Below the pieces are notes generated by a model that did not search any database, had not been told where the DNA came from, and worked only from the letters and a program-made list of their open reading frames with translations. From Cryptomeria japonica (Eukaryota > Streptophyta > Pinopsida > Cupressales > Cupressaceae): a stretch of 64,000 nucleotides of DNA. Positions 1 to 9,301 of the stretch are shown piece by piece (positions within the stretch are counted from its first letter, which is position 1; each line of letters begins with the position of its first letter). The position numbers and the translations under genes are program-made. The stretch spans positions 576,151,752 through 576,215,751 of the forward strand of contig NC_081405.1 in assembly GCF_030272615.1 (NCBI RefSeq). Direction: 5' to 3'.

Positions 1-379
1 GGAGGCACACTTATATGCATACAATTCAATGCAATTTGAATTATAGCATGACAATCAACTTGTCATAAGATATAAGAGCTCAAAGTAGGCTATTTAATAA
101 AATCTTCATTTGCACCTATGATGCCCTTTCAGCTAACCCCTTGAAATAGGTACCTAATAAGCTAATTCAAACTAAAATCTGAAATTGCACAACACTTCAT
201 AGGTCAAATAAAAGATGTATGACAATTCCCAAGCATTACCCTTTGATAATTAACTAGCTTCATTTTACCCTCTCTCTAACTAGGCCATTTTGGATGAGAT
301 TAGGTTGTCTTCCTGAGAATGAAAGAGCAAAATTTCATATTGGGCCTCAAAACTTGACTCAAATTTATGAGTCCCAATA
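1..379 (-). repeat. Start of the 3' LTR of element A (cut by window edge)
   Basis: Direct-repeat partner of 14982-15361, with scattered substitutions. On the minus strand the terminus near 379 reads TATTGGGACTC where the other copy has TGTTGGGACTC, so the canonical TG end has mutated in this copy. The remainder of the LTR lies left of the window. Confidence 0.65.
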
Positions 380-829
380 GTGGCTCTGACTGGGGATGGT
401 TGATTGCAAGATCAACACAAGAATCTAGAATCTATGGTAGAGCAGACCACCCAAAAATGGAAAACTTCTCTTCTCTTCTCAAAATCAAGGCTCCTTATTC
501 CATCCAAACAACAGGGCACTTTATTGAAAACCACACAACTAAAAGAAAAAAGACTATACAAAATATACAATTTATTTACAACTGATTATAAACTGCCCCA
601 AACAATCTCAACATTTACCTCTGTCAAAAATATGATTCTCATCACTTGGTATGATTATCCAAATGAAGGCACCTTTTAACAACAACTGAGCATAATCCTT
701 ATAATCAACCCCTTTCATCTCATTACCACAACAGTTGGCATGCACATCTTTTGCCTAATTATGAACTTTATGGTCACACACTACATCAAGAAAAGTAAAA
801 TCATGAGACAAATCACTATAGAGGCCTTC
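380..829 (-). other. 3' non-coding end of element A
   Basis: About 450 bp between the end of the gag-derived frame and the 3' LTR. Short frames on both strands are not supported by any motif. On the minus strand a heavily stopped continuation of the upstream frame can be followed for a while, then fades. No polymerase motifs and no clean polypurine tract were found. Confidence 0.4.
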
Positions 830-3038
830 CTACAAGCTGCCATACATTTCACTATCCCAATCAACTCTATCCTTTGTAACGACATCGTCATGCTGAATTT
901 CAAAAATAAAACATTCATTCTCACCACTGTATTTCTCATCAGCACATACCTTGTTATCATTTAAATTTATAGAATGAGGGATATCAATAACCAATTGATA
1001 CAAACAAGGAACATAAACATTTTGGTCTAGATGTGGTACTTCACTATGTTGATCACACTTTATATTATCCTTGTTTATCAAAATCAATACATCCACATTC
1101 TCAATATCCCATTGATGGAAAAGAATGCATACCTTTGGCTGAAGCAAATCCTCAACTAAGTCTTTCTCATTCAGACTTACTTCCACCTGAAAAACTTCCA
1201 TTTGTGGTCTGAAGTAATCATCACACAACCCATGCCTCTTATCTTCATCATGAAGTAATTTTTTACAACACATGCTACTGCTGTTTGGAACTTCATCAGC
1301 ATAACAAACTTGTTCAACACAAGGGGAAAATTCAGCATTTTCCTTAATGAAGTCAGCACTATGAGCATTTATATCAAAGGCAAAGAACTCCATATTCGTT
1401 TCCATCATACCATCAACATTCACATCCTCTTCATGATATGTCAAACTTTGAAAGAATTCAAATATAGGTTTATTTAAATCTAAAAATAAAACATTATCTG
1501 CACTTTCACATATGTTTTTATCTTCAAACATACTTTCATTTTCAGATTCATGACTGAGATATATAACTCGGTCTCCTCTTATATCATCTTCGCAAGATGA
1601 ATAATAAGAACTCTCATAGGCATCCTCAACTGCATGAATGGCATTCATTTGCTGAGCAAAAGAAAATGAATAAGTTCTATCAAAATCAGTCTTGTTCTGA
1701 AATTGATCTTCATTGTTCATTCGTATACCTTCAAGGTGCTGAAACATATTCATCACCGGGTATACTTGTATTGAAAACACCATTAACATCATTCATAATT
1801 TCATTTTCAGTCTTATCAGACTTATTCAAATCCTAATTTACATCTTATTGCACATCCTTGTGTGACAAAATCATGGGCTGATTAGTAACTTCTTTGTTTG
1901 AACACATTGTATCATTATCATCCTTGCTTACATAATTAGTAGCGCTTGGTGATCCTTCAGTATTTGATATTTCAACATCAAATACATTAGCAACCTGCAA
2001 AGACCGATGGTCATCACCATCAATGTTTTCATCGTCATTATCCTTAGGAGAGGCATGATTAACTTAATCATTTCTAACCACATAATCAGCATAACCGACA
2101 TACAAATCAAATGGTGCATATCCTTTATATATATCAATCTTTGTAACAACACTATCACAAAACTTCCCACTGATCATTCCATCATTACTGTGAGAAAAAA
2201 ACAACATTGAAAATAGAGATTCTTGACCCTCATTTAATTTTGAATCACGTATATCAGCAAAACCATTTGGAACAGCAAAGCTTGACATATTTTCACAAGG
2301 AATGTTTTGCTCGGCTTCACATTTACTTTCACCATTGAAGGTGTTTGGACAAGAAGCATCAGCAGACGATAATCTCTTTGGTATCCCAGATTTTAAATTG
2401 TTTTCAATGTCCCTAGCTATGTTAAAAGCTTCATGCAAAGTTTTGGGTTCCTTGTCTCTTAATAAGAAACTCATCTTCTTGTCAAAAGTACTCATATAAA
2501 TCTCCAAGCATGCTCCATTCATAAACTTATACTTGCTGGAAATATTAGACAATATTTGTGAAAATCCAATATTAAATGTTGGTACCAATTCATCTTCCCT
2601 AATTTGTATGTGCATGAATCCTCTTAGCATATCATAATCACTCACCTTTTCAGCAAATTGGGCCATAAATTCAGTTGTTAATTCATCCCATGAGGAAATA
2701 CAATTTGTTGGGAAGAAAGAGAACCAATCCCTTGCATCCTCTTTCAGTGACTGGACATATAGTTTCATGCACACATCTTCTTGACAAACCTCCAAATCTC
2801 CCATCAAGACTAAACATCTTTTCAAATGTAGATGTGATGATTCTGATTTCTTCCCACTAAATATTGGCAAATACTTTTTGATTTTTGTGGGTATGGGATT
2901 TGGGTAGCTCAAAATATCTTTAAAATTTAGAGCAGCATAATGGTTCATTTTGAAACTTCTCTTATGACATGGCTGTGATAGTTTACTAGACATGGTCATA
3001 TGTGAATAAAATTGGGGCTGAAACCATTGACTACACAT
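830..3038 (-). pseudogene. Gag polyprotein of element A (Retrotrans_gag type), broken
   Basis: The first part (3038 to 2064, about 324 residues) begins MCSQWFQP and contains the core signature of plant gypsy gag proteins: a PTKIKKYLPIFSGK lead, then a helical block with ARDWFSFFP and SWDELTTEFMAQF, and a later EAFNIARDIE segment. This corresponds to the Retrotrans_gag family, which forms the capsid of virus-like particles. A very acidic tail of about 410 more residues (2063 to 830) continues after frame breaks near 2063 and 1793-1850; it lacks a recognisable CCHC knuckle, protease or polymerase. Codons with stops suggest decay. The ATG at 3038 is the first in frame after the leader. The family call rests on the central block; the function of the acidic tail is unknown. 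Confidence 0.65.
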
Positions 3039-3979
3039 TGTGACTTCTCAAACTTCATACACAACCCCGCACAAAAATTAAACAACTTACAAATATGTCA
3101 AGCTACAGATTTATCTTCTTCACTTTCTGACATAAAGCTCATAGATATTTTCATATCATAGGAAAACATTTAAGATTGAAACTTACAACACTTTGAATAT
3201 GCAAATATATTTAATCTTCTTCCCTTTCAACAAGTGAAAAATACTAGATAGGGAAACTATTTTGCTCTTTTCAAATACCCCAAAACACATTTAACATATT
3301 GAAATATTTGACTGTACTTGGATAATTTGCAGCCATAAACTCTTGTTGATCTTAAGATTGACTTCAACTTTCAGCACAATATTTTACCTTAGAGTCGCCA
3401 CCTCTTGCATAGAGGAACAATTTTGAACAACAAATAATTATTCTCCTGCAATTCATTACTTACCCTTCTTCAAATCTTCTGCAATAAACACTCTTCCAGG
3501 CCACAAACATATGGATTTGGGAAATTAACACCAAATCTATGTGTATATTTCTACTGCACTTTCTTATCGAACTTCTATGATGAAGAATTTATCTGTAAAT
3601 CTGCATTAGCAGTGATAACCCATATCTCTGCACTATATATCAAACCATAAAAACCTTATGCAATACTAATTGCATAGACATTCAGCACTGGTATGAACCA
3701 TGGAGTCACCACCCAATAAAGAATTAAGGAGAAATTTGCATACAGCTGCAAGGACTTGCTCACAACTCAGCAACATGAATTTACTATTACTCCTTCATAA
3801 AATATGACATGAAATAACATATCATTCTATAGATCTAGAAAAATCAACACTCTCTTCACCATAAAATCACTTTCAACTCTGTGCATATACAATGGATAGA
3901 CTGATTGGATATGAAATTCATAGGACGGGGAATAAATTCAACTTCTAACCTTATCAATCAAATATTTATAACAATTTTC
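3039..3979 (-). other. Leader between PBS and gag of element A
   Basis: No coding signal. On the minus strand, TGGCGACTC-like words recur around 3393-3405, 3703-3712 and 3991-3997, about 300 bp apart. Only the last sits next to a plausible LTR end. The others may be degenerate duplications of the primer-site region. Confidence 0.3.
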
Positions 3980-3997
3980 TCCCTAGCAAAGTCGCCA
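3980..3997 (-). other. Putative primer-binding site of element A
   Basis: The minus strand reads TGGCGACTTTGCTAGGGA, resembling the TGGCGACTCTGCTGGGGA motif that I recall following the 5' LTR in many plant Tat/Ogre-like gypsy elements. It is preceded by an LTR-like end, GGAACAACA, ending at 4002. The motif is from memory; the tRNA is not assigned. Confidence 0.5.
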
Positions 3998-4002
3998 TTT
4001 TT

Positions 4003-5036
4003 GTTGTTCCCCAAATCTGGTTAACCCAAGTTCACCTAGAATCCTTCTATGAAATGGCCAATTTCAATCTATGGAATACATCAAGACTTGAAAAACATAA
4101 CATAGGACCCTAATTGATCCTCTTGCACTTCAAGTTTTACTAGACCTAGGGGGGGGCACCCTTTTGATGGATTAAATACAACCAGTTAGAGACATATGGC
4201 AGCATCAAACAATAAGCAGATAAATCATTCCACAAACCCAACCAATTAGAAACACAGCACAGATTGGCTAAATCTATATAAACAATAGATAAAACAGGGC
4301 TTGCAATGAATATAACACAATCCCTAAACAAAAAGGGAAATTTTTTTTTTAAAAAATTTGTATGAATCTGAAATTATCCCCAAATCCTTCAAAGACTAGT
4401 GCCTTGTTTATTGGGCATGGAGTCACACACAGAACGAAAAATGCAAATCCTATTTACAAGTTTATTTTCTTTATAAAATATTCCTGCATCAATACCTCAT
4501 ATCAATGCATTACTCAATTCATTCACAAAATTATTAGATCTTGGATACATATTCCATTATTTATGACTGATTACAAAATTTAAACTCTTCACTAAAGAAT
4601 GCCTACAAACAATCACACAATCTACTTGAGATGACAAATTCTAGCCTCCTTGAGGACCTAATTTGTAGCAATGAAAAACATACCTAAAGACAATTTTGCG
4701 TAAAATCTACTCATGCCTTACATAAGTAAAACCTGCAACTAGAGAAACAATCTACAATACTGAAGTGTAGCCCTATACCTTGAAAATATCCATAGAATTT
4801 TACAAACTTCGGTCAAGAAATTTTGAATTGGAAACCATGAAATCTGGAGCCTTGTTCTCATAATTCTGGAACCCTTACAAATGAGAAGAAAGGGGGAAAA
4901 GACCAGAATACATCACAGGTCGCCAAGTGTCCTCTTTCCCCAACTGAATATTTTCCTTTATCCTTCCCATGGAAACTGCTCTCAAAATATTTGAGATCTG
5001 TTGAAACAAACTACATGAATGGATTCCTCATCCTCA
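4003..5036. other. Non-coding, probably the inner end of the 5' LTR of element A
   Basis: No gene seen. Includes a G run at 4150-4156. By position it should hold the R/U5 end of the element A 5' LTR (minus strand), but the partner LTR is outside the window, so this cannot be confirmed. Confidence 0.35.
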
Positions 5037-5103
5037 GAGAAAAGTAGGGGAAAGTTTTAAAGGGTGATAAATACATAGAGAGTATGCAATACAAACAAAC
5101 AAT

Positions 5104-5766
5104 GTCTAGAGTGTGTGATGTGACGTCTCTAATTTATGTCCGGAGGGACTAACTAGTTTTGGAGTTCCTTGAAAACCTATTGGGCCATGCTTGAAGGAAA
5201 TCAATGTGTTCATGCAAGGACCACCTTTTCTCTATTATGAGAATGATGCTTTTGCACCGAAGGATATTTGGAAGGCAATATCCAAACATTTCCATAGTGT
5301 GGAACCAGAGTTGGTAGACTCGAAGTAATTTTCAGGTTCGAGAAGACCAAGAGTTTATGTACACAATCTCCTAATAGAAGGGAGATTTCAAGCATTACCT
5401 CTCCCCCCATGACTATTCAAGAAGCACTTCCTCAAACAAAGGACTATTGGCCTCCATGGGATCAAAGAAAAAAATTAAAGCATAAACTCTAGACGATGTG
5501 GTGGTGTCCTTCATGAAGAACTTTGCACTATAATTGAAAATTCACGAGGGAAACAACAAGATAGTGAATATAAATACATTCTTTAAAAGTGGGAAGAATG
5601 GATCTTGGTCTTGGGTGGGGCCAAGTCAGGTGGCTCCTCTAGAGGTTGATGAGATAGAAATCATATTAGGATTTGAAAAAGATCACACTCGTGGAACTTT
5701 GTGTGCAAGTGATCGATTGCACTGTTTGGTTAATGCATTCCAGATAGATATAGTTGCATACCATTT
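5104..5766 (+). pseudogene. DRM-type DNA methyltransferase fragment (left hairpin arm)
   Basis: With frame corrections the plus strand reads NLCPEGLTSFGVP, KPIGPCLKEINVF, GPPFLYYENDAFAPKDIW, VEPELVDSK, VYVHNLLIEGRF, ALPLPP, DYWPPWD, then VGPSQVAPLEVDEIEIILGF, DHTRG, and VNAFQIDIVAYHLS. These match, in order, the catalytic domain of plant DOMAINS REARRANGED METHYLTRANSFERASES, in which the later cytosine-methyltransferase motifs precede motif I (known: PPxFYYEN, FVDSK, YIHNLP, VAPLEPDEIE, LGFPxxHTRG, LGNSFQVDTVAYHLSVL). DRM enzymes perform RNA-directed de novo methylation in the nucleus. The fragment has several frameshifts and stops, e.g. near 5326 and 5489, and cannot make protein. It runs through the domain without an obvious intron, which suggests capture from a spliced message or from an intron-poor region. 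The longest uninterrupted stretch is 5534-5766. Confidence 0.85.
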
Positions 5767-5771
5767 ATCTA

Positions 5772-6430
5772 TATGCAACTATATCTATTTGGAATGCATT
5801 ACCCAAATAATGCAATCAATCAGTCACACACGAAGTTCCACGAGTAGGATTTTTTTCAAATCCTAATATTATTTCTATCTCGTCAACCTCTAGAGGAGCC
5901 ACCTGACCTGGCCCCACCCAAACCAAGATCCATTCTTCCCACTTTGTAGAAATGTATTTCTATTCACTATCTTGCAGTCTCCCTCATGAACTTTCAATTA
6001 TAGTGTAGAGTTCTTCACGAAGGACACCACCACATCATCTACAGTCTAGCAATTAAATAATTTTCTTTGATCCAATGTTGGCCAATAGTCCTTTGTTTGA
6101 GAAAGTGATTCCTGAATAGTCATGGGGGAGAGAGGTAATACTTTAAATTTCCCTTCTATTGCGAGATTCTATACATAACCTCTTGGTCTTCTCAAAGCTG
6201 AAAAGTACTTCGAATCTGCCAACTTTGGTTCCACACTATAGAAATTGTTGGATATTGCCTTCCAAATATCCTTCGATGCAAAAGAATCATTCACATAATA
6301 GAAAAAAGGTGGCCCTTGCATGAACACATTGATTTCCTCCAAGCGTGGCCCAATAGGTTTCCTAGGAACTCCAAAACTAGTTAGTCCCTCCGGACATAAA
6401 TTAGAGACATCACATCACACACTCCAGACA
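5772..6430 (-). pseudogene. DRM-type DNA methyltransferase fragment (right hairpin arm)
   Basis: The reverse-complement copy of the left arm. Read on the minus strand it gives NLCPEGLTSFGVPRKPIGP, LEEINVFMQGPPFFYYVND, ASKDIWKAISNNF, VEPKLADSK, LRRPRGYV, IEGKFKVLPLSPMTIQESL, then the VAPLEVDE and HTRG blocks. In places it is less damaged than the other arm (RKPIGP here, a stop there) and elsewhere more so (a stop in the YVHN block), so the two arms have diverged independently since the duplication. It cannot encode a working enzyme: it has stops and lacks motif I. If transcribed in the minus sense it is a sense DRM fragment; in the plus sense it is antisense. Confidence 0.82.
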
Positions 6431-6503
6431 TTGTTTGTTTGTATTGCATACTCTCTATGTATTTATCACCCTTTAACACTTTCCTCTTCTTTTCTCCAAT
6501 TGC

Positions 6504-7723
6504 TCTCTTCTAGGTAGCTGATCAGCTTGTTTCCATGTCATTCAAGATAATGCCTGCTTGCTTTGTTTTACAAAATTTACTTGCACATGAGTCTTCAGCT
6601 TTAATCTTCTGCTTCCGCATAGATATAAATTTTAATTCATGCTTAGATGATAATTAAATAAAATAAGCATTTGTAAAGAAAATATTTCGTCATTGGATGT
6701 TACATATTATCTGATGGAAAGATCCTAGATCCAATTCTTGGAGAAAGGAAACATCATTGATAAAAAAAAATTCAAATAATACTGAATCAAATAAATTAAA
6801 AATGTTTCATGTAATTTTTAAAAGTAGAACTCAATCAATGCTTTCATGCACCGATGACAAAGTTGTCTGACCCACATCATTATCCATAATAGAGAAACTC
6901 ACTATAATAGGCTATTATAAAGAGTCTATACAAAATATGAAAGAACATTAAATTACCATTACAAACCCATAAACCATTAAATAGTGAAAATAGATATAAA
7001 TTTTTAAATGTCTCCCTACAAACACCACAACCATAACCAAAACAAAAAAAATTCTTACCCGCAAAAACTATGTAGCTAGTGAGTTGCAAGTCTACAACAT
7101 CTCTTAGATGATTGAACCATTTCTTAATTTTATTCTTCTAATTAGTCAATGGATTTAGTTGCATGTACAAGTTTTCTATTTGAAGCCTTTCATTTCCTTC
7201 TACATCATTCTTCATGTCTATAGTATTGGATAGTTGTACAATTTGTGATGCTATAATATCTATGTGACCCTTAATATCCTTAGTATATTTAGGCCATTTC
7301 CTTTAAAACATGTATGCCACCACTACATCCTTTACACTTTTCTAAAAAGAAAATTATGCTTTCTTGTAGTTGGATATGTGTTGTTGCACATCTAATCACC
7401 AAAAATTCTAGTCTTTTCTCTTCCACCTTCTTCTCTACATCCTTCAATTAAACTTTGGCTTCCAATTTGAAAAAATGTTCCTTAAATCCATTAAGCATCA
7501 ATTATTTTTTCTTTGCACCTGACAAAGACTCATCCAAAAATACTACTAGAAGTCCTTCATGAAGGACTTTCAATACATCATTAATAAGTTATGATCCCTA
7601 TATTTGAGACTTAATAAAGTTCTTGTGAGTAGAATGGTGAAGTTTATCACGCAAATAAATCATATGCAAGGGAGACAATCATTTAAGGTCCATCTGATCT
7701 TGAGACATTTATGCCCACTTTAG
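6504..7723 (-). other. No intact gene; faint decayed coding trace
   Basis: 6504-7080 shows nothing recognisable. From about 7600 to 7100 the minus strand reads as a broken charged, helical frame (e.g. KDIKGHIDIIASQIVQLSNT, NDVEGNERLQIENLYMQLN) in the style of the coiled-coil ORF carried by element D. This may be a relic of a related retroelement; support is weak. Confidence 0.25.
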
Positions 7724-7847
7724 CATGTCACATCCTAAATTGACAAGACTAGGACGCCTTAGGTGCCCTGGTACTCGTGATTGGGACCCAAAATATGACC
7801 CCTCATTTCTTGCCTCATGTGTGAGAAAAAATTCAAACACTTTATGT

Positions 7848-8427
7848 ATGATTAAGTATAAAAGGAATCCTACCCTATCATTTGAAAGGTCTACCTACAA
7901 TTCAAGTGATCTCCTAATTATAAAATCAATTCAATTCGAAGCGAACAAGCAATCAAGCATTCATCAAGCATTGAAGGAGAATTGAAGTTAAAGAACAACA
8001 TTCATGATCAACAGTCTCCATGACATCCTAAAACCTTGTGTGAGGATTCAAGAAAGATTCATCAAGGTATCATGTTCAATTTTAAGCATTTTTAGATTAT
8101 ATCTAAAGGGATCATTTTAAAGAGGGAGGAAAAGATATTTTCCTAAAGATGTCTACCTCAAATAATAGAGGAGATATTTAATAAAGATATCATCTTTTAA
8201 ATTGAGAAATGGGCAGGAGATTAAGAATACAAGCCTTCCATATTGCACACTTCAAGGTACATTCAAACCTATTTGACCTAGGAAAGCCCCCATCAACAAA
8301 CCTATTTTTGTCATTTTGTGTGTAGGAAATTGATTCAAGAGTTACGCGTGAAGAATTTGGCAAAGTAAATGATGACAATCGAACTCAAATTTTGATGGCA
8401 TGAAAAGCATAAGAGTAGGTCAGTTCC
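7848..8427 (+). repeat. Left direct repeat (LTR-like) of the DRM cassette
   Basis: Shares with 8850-9301 the blocks TACCTACAATTCAAGTGATC, CAAGCATTCATCAAGCA, AAACCTTGTGTGAGGATTCA, and, further on, CATTTTGTGTGTAGGAAATT and TTTTGATGGCATGAAAAGCA. It carries about 130 bp around 8100-8260 that the right copy has lost or never had. Confidence 0.7.
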
Positions 8428-8547
8428 ATACACCTTCCTTTAATATTTTAAAAATATCATCCACCAAAATATTGTGCAGCAATAGTATGGAGTGCATTTC
8501 ATCTATTTTATGCCCAAAGATTTCATCATACCACTTTCTTTTCAAAG
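8428..8547. other. Stretch between left repeat and DRM fragment, origin unknown
   Basis: On the minus strand an open stretch of about 40 codons (KRKWYDEIFGHKIDEMHS and on) runs through this segment and ends at the DRM junction near 8548. I do not recognise it. It could be a second captured gene fragment in reverse orientation or chance. Confidence 0.25.
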
Positions 8548-8757
8548 GTGACTGATCGATTGCGCTGTTTGGGTAATGCATTCCAAATAGATACAGTTGC
8601 ATACCATTTATCAGTCTTCAAAGCCTTTTATCCTGATGGCATTAAATTAAAGTTCTTTCTCTATTTTTTGGTGATCTCTGGAATGGAGGTTGCTTTGCAT
8701 CGACCTGGGATACATTTAACTTGTGTTGTATCTACAAAAATATGTATCCTAGGTTGA
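8548..8757 (+). pseudogene. DRM-type DNA methyltransferase fragment 2
   Basis: The plus strand reads DRLRCLGNAFQIDTVAYHLS, VFKAFYPDGIKLKFF, then SGMEVALHRPGIHLTCVVST. This matches the DRM catalytic domain across the junction typical of these rearranged enzymes: the LGNSFQVDTVAYHLSVLK block followed directly by motif I (known form FSGIGGxEVALHRLGI...VVSVE), which binds S-adenosylmethionine. It overlaps the end of the hairpin arm by about 20 residues and then continues beyond it, so the two loci together cover a contiguous part of one DRM gene. Motif I is spoiled (FLYFLVISGM in place of the FSGIGG type), and the fragment ends after about 70 codons. It is non-functional as an enzyme. It is less decayed than the hairpin arms. 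Confidence 0.85.
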
Positions 8758-8842
8758 TGCAATGCAACCTTTGCTCCACCAATACTAGATAGAAGAGAAA
8801 GTACTTTAATTTAAAGCCATCAGGATAAAATGCTTTCAAGAC
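8614..8842. repeat. Second DRM hairpin (about 100-bp arms)
   Basis: Left arm 8614-8715 (the VFKAFYPDG to HRPGI part of DRM) is matched in reverse complement by 8742-8842, with a loop of about 26 bp. The right arm, read on the minus strand, gives VLKAFYPDGFKLKYF, confirming a second inverted copy of the same coding segment. By eye about 80 percent identical. It has the same head-to-head design as the larger hairpin 2 kb upstream. Confidence 0.8.
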
Positions 8843-8849
8843 ATATATT

Positions 8850-9301
8850 ACGTATAAAAGGAAGCCTACCCTTTCATTTGAAGGGGTTTACCTACAATTC
8901 AAGTGATCTCTTAATTATAAAATCAATTCAATTCCAAGTGAACAAGCAATCAAGCATTCATCAAGCACTGAAGGAGAATTCAAGCTAAAGCACTCCATTC
9001 TGCATCACATCCTAAAACCTTGTGTGAGGATTCAAGAAAGATTCATCAAGGTATCATGTTCAATTTTAAGCATTTTTAGATTAGATCCATCCTTTCCCTC
9101 AAAAGGAAAACATTATACTTAAAGGTTAATTCACAACTCAAGGTTTGAGCTAGGAAAGCCCTCATCAAAAAACCTATTTTTTTGTCATTTTGTGTGTAGG
9201 AAATTGATTCAGGAGTTACATGTTAAGAATATGAAAAATTAAATGTTGACAATCAAACTCAAATTTTGATGGCATGAAAAGCATAAGAGTAGGCCATTCC
9301 A
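8850..9301 (+). repeat. Right direct repeat (LTR-like) of the DRM cassette
   Basis: Partner of 7848-8427. Starts at the TATA-like GTATAAAAGG (about 8852) and ends at AGCATAAGAGTAGGCC. It is followed by CACCTCCTAGTCCCAA, which recurs at about 9418, a small separate duplication. Confidence 0.7.

Larger units (their letters stand above)
5037..6503. repeat. 1.46-kb inverted repeat (hairpin) made of DRM methyltransferase sequence
   Basis: Left arm 5037-5760 and right arm 5772-6503 are reverse complements with scattered substitutions and small indels; by eye they agree at roughly nine positions in ten. The spacer is only about 11 bp (5761-5771). Outer ends match as AGAAAAGTAGGGGAAAG on the left and the reverse complement of CTTTCCTCTTCTTTTCT on the right. 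Both arms translate to the same part of a DRM-class cytosine methyltransferase, so the structure is a head-to-head duplication of a captured gene fragment, not a terminal inverted repeat transposon. No target duplication was found at its edges. A transcript across it would fold into a long, nearly continuous duplex. Confidence 0.9.
7724..9301 (+). mobile_element. Direct-repeat-flanked cassette carrying a second DRM fragment
   Basis: Two LTR-like direct repeats (7848-8427 and 8850-9301) flank about 420 bp that hold a DRM methyltransferase fragment. The left copy is preceded by a possible U3 starting TGTCACATCC at 7724 and a TATA-like GTATAAAAGG at about 7854; the right copy starts just at the same TATA-like element (about 8852), so it lacks U3. 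No gag or pol is present. Either this is a small non-autonomous retroelement (TRIM- or SMART-like) that captured host sequence, or a tandem duplication that surrounded the fragment. No target duplication was identified. Confidence 0.5.

Noticed and set aside
5037-6503. Foldback transposon or MITE with long terminal inverted repeats
   Set aside because: Arms are coding-derived along their length, meet with almost no spacer, and no target duplication was found.
8420-8602. Minus-strand frame considered as a PIF/Harbinger transposase piece
   Set aside because: The resemblance to the FGM...N.I..QSPL pattern is slight, and the frame crosses the DRM junction, where the plus strand is clearly coding-derived.
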